DNA of 9,467 nucleotides, from contig JAHIPW010000120.1 in the NCBI GenBank assembly GCA_018903055.1, positions 1-9,467 on the forward strand. Direction: 5' to 3'. The notes under the pieces are model-generated. The model did not search any database. It was not told the DNA's origin and saw only the letters and a list, made by a program, of their open reading frames with translations. This document shows, piece by piece, positions 5,503 through 9,467 of the stretch. The translations under genes and the position numbers were made by a program. The DNA comes from a bacterium. Lineage in GTDB: Bacteria; UBP18; UBA7526. Position 1 is the first letter of the stretch; each line of letters starts with the position of its first letter.

Positions 5503-6684
5503 ATGGCTAATGAAGAAAGAAAACTTAATGTATTCGAGAAATATCTTACTTTCTGGGTTCTGTTATGTATTGCCGTCGGCATTATTATTGGTAAAGTTGC
5601 ACCAAATATGGCGAAATTTCTGGATGGACTGGCAATTTATATTAAGGAAGCGCCGGTAGTTTCTATCCCCATAGCGGTCTGTTTATTTTTTATGATGTAT
5701 CCCATTATGATTAAGATAGATTTTGCCGAGGTACTTAAAGCCGGGAAGTCTCCCAAGCCAGTAGGATTAACTTTATTTGCCAACTGGGCTGTTAAGCCAT
5801 TTACTATGTACGCTATCTCTCTTTTCTTTCTCGGGTTTCTTTTCAAGAAATTTATTGGAGCCAACGCAGTTGATTATGTCAAACTACCACCCGGTGCTAC
5901 TGATTGGATAGTGGGAGCGGTTCATGGTGCGGGCACTGTTGTTAGGCATAACGGATTAAAAATGCTTGAGATTCCACTTTGGAGGAGTTATCTTGCCGGA
6001 TGTATTCTTCTGGGGATTGCCCCCTGCACGGCAATGGTTCTCGTCTGGGGTTTTCTGGCAAAAGGTAATGACGGACATACCCTTATTATGGTAGCGATAA
6101 ATTCTCTAACCATGCTCTTTTTCTATGGACCTCTTGGTGGGTTTCTACTTGGTATAGGCAGGTTACCTGTTCCCTGGCAGGCATTATTACTTTCTATTAG
6201 TATCTATGTCGCACTGCCTCTTGTTGCCGGATATTTTTCAAGAAAATGGATAATAAAGATAAAAGGTGAAGGATGGTTCAAGGAGAAATTTTTACATTTA
6301 CTTACCCCGGTATCGATTATTGCGCTCTTATTTACTCTTGTTTTACTCTTTTCATTTAAAGGCAACATAATTTTAACCAAACCCCTCACTATCCTATGGA
6401 TAGCGATACCGCTTTTCATTCAGACGAATCTTATATTCTGGCTCACTTATGGACTGGCAAGAATTCTTAAACTCCAGTATGAAGATGCCGCACCCTCTGC
6501 TATGATCGGGGCCAGCAATCATTTTGAGGTAGCCATTGCTACCGCCACGATGTTGTTTGGACTGTCTTCCGGAGCAGCCCTGGCAACAGTTGTGGGAGTG
6601 CTCATTGAAGTTCCCGTGATGTTAATGCTGGTGAAGATATGTCTGAGAACACACAGATGGTTTGAGGTAAGAAAAGCTATTTAA
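5503..6684 (+). CDS. acr3: Acr3-type arsenite efflux transporter with extra internal segment
   Basis: A 393-residue inner-membrane carrier of the bile/arsenite/riboflavin transporter superfamily that exports As(III), and sometimes Sb(III), using the proton motive force. Family signatures: [10 protein letters not shown] (91-100), [17 protein letters not shown] (169-185) with the essential transport Cys175, and [12 protein letters not shown] (337-348) with the conserved Glu342. About ten membrane segments are visible. Oddity: between FKKFIG and YLAGCILLG there are roughly 40 residues (about 121-162, including [19 protein letters not shown]) where common bacterial Acr3 proteins have only a few. 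The ATG at 5503 was preferred over an in-frame GTG at 5482 because the protein begins naturally at [17 protein letters not shown] and an AAAGAG lies upstream. It is the last gene of the arsR unit, ending before a strong terminator. Confidence 0.92.
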   Translation: MANEERKLNVFEKYLTFWVLLCIAVGIIIGKVAPNMAKFLDGLAIYIKEAPVVSIPIAVCLFFMMYPIMIKIDFAEVLKAGKSPKPVGLTLFANWAVKPFTMYAISLFFLGFLFKKFIGANAVDYVKLPPGATDWIVGAVHGAGTVVRHNGLKMLEIPLWRSYLAGCILLGIAPCTAMVLVWGFLAKGNDGHTLIMVAINSLTMLFFYGPLGGFLLGIGRLPVPWQALLLSISIYVALPLVAGYFSRKWIIKIKGEGWFKEKFLHLLTPVSIIALLFTLVLLFSFKGNIILTKPLTILWIAIPLFIQTNLIFWLTYGLARILKLQYEDAAPSAMIGASNHFEVAIATATMLFGLSSGAALATVVGVLIEVPVMLMLVKICLRTHRWFEVRKAI

Positions 6685-6789
6685 TGAATCATCAGGGAAA
6701 TCGCCTACATTATGACTTTAACCTTAAATATTTTGTAAATCCAATCTAACGGCGCACTATCACTCTTCGCCACTAAAGAATGAATTGAA

Positions 6790-6819
6790 GCAGGAGCCTT
6801 AAAAGGCTCCTGCTTTTTT
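6790..6819 (+). terminator. Strong factor-independent terminator of arsR-acr3
   Basis: GCAGGAGCC (6790-6798), loop TTAAAA, GGCTCCTGC (6805-6813), then six T. A perfect nine-pair GC-rich stem. It lies about 105 bases after the acr3 stop. Confidence 0.95.
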
Positions 6820-6875
6820 GTTCGCGTTGTTTCGTGTTCTTTTCTTTTTGCGTCTTTAAGTTAAATTTTGCCTGT

Positions 6876-6893
6876 CCCGAGCGAAGTCGAGGG
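6876..6893. repeat. Short GC-rich interspersed-type repeat
   Basis: CCCGAGCGAAGTCGAGGG can fold imperfectly (CCC with GGG, GA with TC). From memory, CCnGAGCGnAGTCGAnGG-like words recur between genes in many bacterial genomes. Only one copy is in this window, so repeat status is inferred. Confidence 0.4.
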
Positions 6894-6912
6894 GCGCTTT
6901 TGCGGTTGCAGT

Positions 6913-6994
6913 TTGCAATTTTCCCCAAAATATGCTAAATAAAAAGCCCTTTTCGTCGGAAAAGATAATTTTTTGAGTTTTTTCAGAAAAAGAC
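6913..6994 (+). repeat. Interspersed two-hairpin repeat, copy A
   Basis: Starts TTGCAATTTTCCCCAAAAT and runs through AAGCCCTTTTCGTCGGAAAA to AAAAAGAC. From 6924 it matches copy B at 9262, identical for about 38 bases and then diverged. Hairpin 1 is CTTTTC-GTCG-GAAAAG. Hairpin 2 is TTTTTTGA (6969-6976) with TCAGAAAA (6983-6990), including one G-T pair. It ends at the -35 box of the abrB-relE promoter. Confidence 0.8.
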
Positions 6995-7022
6995 TTGACA
7001 AGGGAATAAAATGTGATATAAT
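6995..7022 (+). promoter_or_regulatory. Promoter of the toxin-antitoxin operon
   Basis: TTGACA (6995-7000), a 16-base spacer, TATAAT (7017-7022). Both boxes match consensus. It directly abuts repeat copy A and lies 47 bases before the antitoxin ATG. Confidence 0.85.
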
Positions 7023-7069
7023 AATATTAGAAATTCAGAAATTACGAATTTTATAAAGGAGGTTAAAAA

Positions 7070-7342
7070 ATGACTGTCCTGACTCTGAGAAAGAATGCCC
7101 AGCTGACTTTACCAAAAAGGGTAAGAGAAGCCTTGAATCTCCATGAGGGAGATCTTATAGAGATGAAGGTCAAAGACAAGAAAGTTATCCTGACGCCCCA
7201 GATGACCATCGATTCTGAACAGGCCTGGTTCTGGGTTAAAGAATGGCAGAAGAAGGAAGCAAGGGCTGAAGCAGATATCAAGGCGGGCCGGGTAAAAAAA
7301 TTCTCTTCGGCTAAAGAATTGATGAAAGAACTGGAGAAATGA
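7070..7342 (+). CDS. AbrB/SpoVT-type antitoxin
   Basis: A 90-residue protein with an N-terminal swapped-hairpin DNA-binding domain: LTLRKNAQLTLPKRVREALNLHEGDLIEMKVKDKKVILTPQ (about 4-44), the classic AbrB pattern of two strands, the LPKRVREALNL helix and GDxIE. The remaining 45 residues are charged and helical (EWQKKEARAEADIKAGRVKKF), the part expected to wrap the toxin. The ATG follows AAAGGAGGT by eight bases. Its stop overlaps the toxin start by four bases (ATGA), implying coupled translation. By family precedent it should neutralise the toxin and repress the shared promoter at 6995-7022. No operator palindrome was identified with confidence. Confidence 0.88.
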   Translation: MTVLTLRKNAQLTLPKRVREALNLHEGDLIEMKVKDKKVILTPQMTIDSEQAWFWVKEWQKKEARAEADIKAGRVKKFSSAKELMKELEK

Positions 7343-7599
7343 ACCTCTATCGCACGGAGGAATTTGATAAGGCCCTGAAATCCCTGCCCAAGAAACTACA
7401 GGAAAAGACCGCCAAGAAACTGGAACTTTTCAAAAAGAATCCCAGACATCCTTCCCTTCGTACTAAAAAGATCAAATCCGCCAGAGGAATCTGGGAAGGC
7501 TCTATTGATAAGAAATATCGCTTTACCTTTGAAAGGGGAAAGGACACCATTATTCTGCGGGTAATCGGTCCCCATAACGAAGTGCTAAAACATCCTTAG
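7339..7599 (+). CDS. RelE/ParE superfamily toxin
   Basis: An 86-residue basic protein of the type II toxin fold. It has two N-terminal helices (EEFDKALKSLPKKLQEKTAKKLELFKKNP), then the strand-rich core with LRTKKIKSARGIWEGSIDKKYRFTFERGKDTIILRVIGPHNEV. The sequence WEGSIDKKYRFTF is the usual RelE/YafQ/HigB-like signature, and the C-terminal GPHNEV His fits the catalytic end of mRNA interferases. ParE-type gyrase inhibitors share the fold and cannot be excluded. It overlaps the antitoxin stop by four bases. Toxins paired with AbrB-type antitoxins are a known combination. The CAAGC/GCTTG pair just after the stop has no T tract and is not called a terminator. Confidence 0.85.
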   Translation: MNLYRTEEFDKALKSLPKKLQEKTAKKLELFKKNPRHPSLRTKKIKSARGIWEGSIDKKYRFTFERGKDTIILRVIGPHNEVLKHP

Positions 7600-7617
7600 G
7601 ACCAAGCTAGCCAAGGC

Positions 7618-7644
7618 TTGCAATTCCTCCCCAAAATATGCTAA
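7618..7644 (+). repeat. Interspersed repeat, short copy C
   Basis: TTGCAATTCC then TCCCCAAAATATGCTAA (7618-7644) matches the first part of copy A (6913-6939) except for one small indel, then diverges. It lacks both hairpins. It contains the ATG at 7638, which makes that codon a poor start for the next gene. Confidence 0.65.
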
Positions 7645-7658
7645 TCTGGGTAAAAAAG

Positions 7659-9062
7659 ATGCTGATGAGTAAAAGACGAAAAGGATTGATGATCTTATTT
7701 ATCATGCTACTTTTGATGCTCTCTTTGTTAATTCCTAAGTATACCATGGTATATACAAATGGAAAATTGGTCGATCGTTCCGTGAAAAAACCCATAAAAG
7801 TGGTTGACTATTATACCGGAAAACCCATAGAGGGGGCACTCATTACTTCAGGCAATGATGTTGAACGGGCCGACGAAAATGGCATGTGTTATATGAAAAT
7901 CGAAGGGAACAAGGTAGCGGTGAGGGCTTACGGATACTTAAGGACTGAGCAGATGATCACCTCGCCTCAAGAGATAAAGTCGTTGTCTTCTACACTCAAA
8001 GCTATCTACCTTTCTTTGCGGGAAAAGGTAGCGGTAATAGATGAGCAGATGATCACTGCACCTCTAGAGATAAAGCTGGTGCCTTTTACCCCAAAAGCCC
8101 TTTACCTTTCCTTTTACGGAATAGGGGACAAAACATTGCGGGAATCTGCACTCAAGCTTATACAAGAGACCGAGCTTAATGCCCTGGTCATAGATGTGAA
8201 GGGAGACCGGGGCATGCTACCTTATAAAAGTACCATCCCCCTCGCCGCAGAAGTGGGCGCTCAAAAAATAATAACCGTAAAAGACATGAGTGGCCTGATA
8301 AAATCCTTGAAAGAAAAGGACATATATACCATCGCCCGGATCGTCGTGTTTAAAGACAATCTCCTCGCTCTGAAAAGGCCTGATTTAGCGGTAAAGACTC
8401 AGAGTGGAGAGATATGGCGTGATCGGGAAGATCTGGCGTGGGTGGATCCATTCAAAAAGGAGGTATGGGATTATAATATTAATATTGCCGTTGAAATTGC
8501 TCAATATGGGTTTGATGAGATACAGTTCGACTATGTCCGATTTCCCGATCCGTCATCCTTTCAATGTTCTATGCCCAACACGATGGAGAATAGAGTAAAG
8601 GCCATCTCTGGATTTCTCCTGGAAGCAAAAAAGAGACTTTTGCCCTACAATGTCTTTCTTTCGGCAGATATCTTCGGATACGTATGCTGGAATCTCAATG
8701 ATACCTATATTGGACAAACCCTTGAGGAACTTGCCCCCCATCTGGACTATCTATCTCCGATGCTCTATCCTTCTGGATTTCAGTATGGGATACCCGGTTA
8801 TAGAATTCCCGTTACCAACCCCTATGAAATTGTCTATCTTGCCCTTAAAAGAGCCCAAGAACGTACCAATCTCCCCGCCATTCGCTTCAGACCCTGGCTG
8901 CAAGCATTTAGAGATTATGCCTTCGATGGAAGAATCTTTGAGGAGAAAGAAATAAGAGATCAGATCAATGCTGCTGAGAAATTTGGTTCCCACGGCTGGA
9001 TGCTCTGGAACCCCCGTAACATCTACTCGGGAGATGGACTGAAAAGAGATGCCCCCCCCTAA
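7659..9062 (+). CDS. Membrane-anchored DUF4015 glycoside-hydrolase-like protein
   Basis: About 467 residues (474 if started at ATG 7638, which lies in a repeat; residue numbers use 7638). A basic N-terminus (KRRKG) and one hydrophobic helix (about 16-33) suggest a signal anchor with the rest outside. Residues 52-100 resemble a carboxypeptidase-regulatory-like strand domain (YYTGKPIEGALI, ADENG). A linker is duplicated at 91-127 and 129-159. The C-terminal TIM-barrel domain (about 157-470) has FYGIGD, NALVIDVKGDRG, YTIARIVVFKD, EIQFDYVRFP (294-303, probable acidic active-site region), SADIFGY, LSPMLYPSGF and GWMLWNP, all typical of DUF4015 putative glycoside hydrolases. The substrate is unknown; polysaccharide or cell-wall sugars are plausible. 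No strong ribosome site precedes any of the three candidate ATGs (7638, 7659, 7665). Confidence 0.85.
   Translation: MLMSKRRKGLMILFIMLLLMLSLLIPKYTMVYTNGKLVDRSVKKPIKVVDYYTGKPIEGALITSGNDVERADENGMCYMKIEGNKVAVRAYGYLRTEQMITSPQEIKSLSSTLKAIYLSLREKVAVIDEQMITAPLEIKLVPFTPKALYLSFYGIGDKTLRESALKLIQETELNALVIDVKGDRGMLPYKSTIPLAAEVGAQKIITVKDMSGLIKSLKEKDIYTIARIVVFKDNLLALKRPDLAVKTQSGEIWRDREDLAWVDPFKKEVWDYNINIAVEIAQYGFDEIQFDYVRFPDPSSFQCSMPNTMENRVKAISGFLLEAKKRLLPYNVFLSADIFGYVCWNLNDTYIGQTLEELAPHLDYLSPMLYPSGFQYGIPGYRIPVTNPYEIVYLALKRAQERTNLPAIRFRPWLQAFRDYAFDGRIFEEKEIRDQINAAEKFGSHGWMLWNPRNIYSGDGLKRDAPP
7911..8114 (+). repeat. Internal tandem duplication in the DUF4015 gene
   Basis: Two adjacent blocks, about 7911-8018 and 8025-8114, share AAGGTAGCGGT, GAGCAGATGATCAC, GAGATAAAG and CTTTACCTTTC-like words. 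The proteins align as KVAV...EQMITSPQEIK...KAIYLSL and KVAV...EQMITAPLEIK...KALYLSF. The first block has extra residues (RAYGYLRT). Confidence 0.8.
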
Positions 9063-9261
9063 CCGGGGGAACCATCACTGACAGAAGAACCTCCACTATG
9101 GAAAATATTGTCCATGATCTTTGTAATACCATACTCTTTCCTACTTAGAGAAACAACTGTAATTATTCGTCCACCCTCTTTGTTGATCGGACATCCCATT
9201 GGAGATTAAATCACCATAATCGTATTCTTCATCACTGGCATCATTAGAAGTTGAAATATGG
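9059..9261 (-). pseudogene. Possible frameshifted gene remnant, unknown family
   Basis: On the minus strand two overlapping frames look protein-like. One (from about 9261) reads ISTSNDASDEEYDYGDLIS. The other (ATG 9197-9199 to a stop at 9059) encodes 46 residues containing GGRIITVVSLSRKEYGITK and ending IFHSGGSSVSDGSPG. A one-base shift near 9200 would join them. Repeat copy B interrupts the upstream side. The stop overlaps that of the DUF4015 gene tail to tail. I do not recognise the family. It may be chance, since the region is short. Confidence 0.25.
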
Positions 9262-9349
9262 CCCAAAATATGCTAAATAAAAAGCCCTTTTCGTCGGAAG
9301 AGGTAATTTTCTGAGATTTCTGACTTTTTCAGAAATCTCAAAAAAAGAC
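9262..9349 (+). repeat. Interspersed two-hairpin repeat, copy B
   Basis: Identical to copy A from CCCAAAATAT through TTTTCGTCGGAA, then diverged. Hairpin 1 is CTTTTC-GTCG-GAAGAG, where A to G keeps pairing as G-T. Hairpin 2 is a perfect 12-pair stem, TGAGATTTCTGA (9312-9323) with TCAGAAATCTCA (9329-9340), longer than in copy A. It ends AAAAAGAC, about 77 bases before the next ATG, almost the same distance as copy A (75). Confidence 0.8.
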
Positions 9350-9380
9350 TGCGGAGGCTGAGATACATAGGTAACACTTG

Positions 9381-9389
9381 TGGTATGAT
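9381..9389 (+). promoter_or_regulatory. Possible extended -10 promoter
   Basis: TG-G-TATGAT, 37 bases before the ATG at 9427. No convincing -35 box is seen. The word resembles the TGTGATATAAT around the -10 downstream of repeat copy A. Confidence 0.35.
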
Positions 9390-9426
9390 TAAGAGTGACA
9401 CTAAATTACCATAAGGAGTTACCGAA

Positions 9427-9467
9427 ATGAGTAAGTCTCTTAGTTTCTATTACTTTAAGACCAAGCC
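9427..9467 (+). CDS. Start of an unidentified gene (3' end outside window)
   Basis: The ATG follows AAGGAG by eight bases and opens MSKSLSFYYFKTK before the window ends. Thirteen codons are too few to assign a family. The strong ribosome site and the upstream repeat, mirroring the antitoxin gene's upstream layout, support a real gene. Confidence 0.5.
   Translation, partial: MSKSLSFYYFKTK

Larger units (their letters stand above)
6685..7069. other. Intergenic stretch, acr3 to toxin-antitoxin operon
   Basis: No credible coding frame. It holds the acr3 terminator (6790-6819), a T-rich tract (about 6820-6870), a short CCCGAGCGAAGTCGAGGG repeat (6876-6893), repeat copy A (6913-6994) and the promoter and leader of the following operon. 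Confidence 0.8.
9063..9426. other. Intergenic stretch after the DUF4015 gene
   Basis: No intact gene. It begins with a C5/G5 hairpin-like sequence at the DUF4015 stop (CCCCC then CCGGGGG, no T tract). It then holds the possible minus-strand remnant, repeat copy B (9262-9349) and the leader of the last gene. Confidence 0.7.

Noticed and set aside
7603-7620. CAAGC/GCTTG hairpin after the toxin gene as a terminator
   Set aside because: Only five pairs and no T tract.
9050-9067. C-rich/G-rich hairpin at the end of the DUF4015 gene as a terminator
   Set aside because: The CCCCC/GGGGG stem has no following T run on either strand.
6913-9349. Three repeat copies as a CRISPR array
   Set aside because: Copies are hundreds to thousands of bases apart with genes between them, and unequal in length; no regular spacers.
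1-9467. tRNA, rRNA, phage or transposase genes
   Set aside because: No cloverleaf, rRNA-like or transposase-like sequence was seen on either strand by eye.

Overview
The window looks like bacterial chromosome from an AT-leaning, probably anaerobic and possibly uncultivated lineage. Support for a bacterium: near-consensus sigma70-type promoters, strong AGGAGG ribosome sites, factor-independent terminators and ordinary bacterial gene families. The exact phylum cannot be read from the sequence. A DUF1015 gene beside a short serA, an Acr3 with an unusual internal segment and a DUF4015 glycoside-hydrolase-like protein all occur in clostridial-type and candidate-phylum genomes, but that is only suggestive.

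Region 1 (1-3844) is a serine-biosynthesis locus that appears to have been rebuilt. A 5'-truncated DUF1015 gene is followed by a short-type serA (D-3-phosphoglycerate dehydrogenase). This serA is cut in two after residue 192 by about 2.65 kb of DNA, and the second half also carries a one-base frameshift. The intervening DNA runs on the opposite strand and holds an intact serC (phosphoserine aminotransferase) and an intact, different, ACT-domain serA. They form a tight operon behind a TTGACA-N17-TATAAT promoter lying only a few bases inside the insertion edge. The segment that broke the resident serA therefore supplies its own serA and serC. A leader upstream of serC has a strong ribosome site and a short frame with a serine-rich stretch.

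Region 2 (3836-3943) is a roughly 108 bp element bounded by a 14/15 bp inverted repeat. It supplies the stop codon of the broken serA and ends just before the next gene.

Region 3 (3950-6819) is a metal/metalloid resistance cluster. It contains a DUF318/ArsP_1-type permease with a Cys/His-rich cytosolic loop and its own terminator. Next comes an ArsR repressor with the ELCVCEL arsenite-binding box, behind a promoter carrying a perfect 10-4-10 palindromic operator. A 29-codon frame resembling the start of a second permease follows, then an Acr3 arsenite efflux pump and a strong terminator. The likely logic is arsenite release of ArsR, expression of Acr3 and export of arsenite.

Region 4 (6820-9467) is accessory in character. 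An AbrB/RelE-like toxin-antitoxin pair is followed by a membrane-anchored DUF4015 protein with an internally duplicated linker, a possible frameshifted gene remnant on the minus strand, and the first 13 codons of another gene. Two long copies and one short copy of an interspersed repeat lie upstream of three successive plus-strand genes. In the long copies both predicted hairpins are kept even though the bases differ, which makes the repeat the best candidate here for an undescribed structured element.
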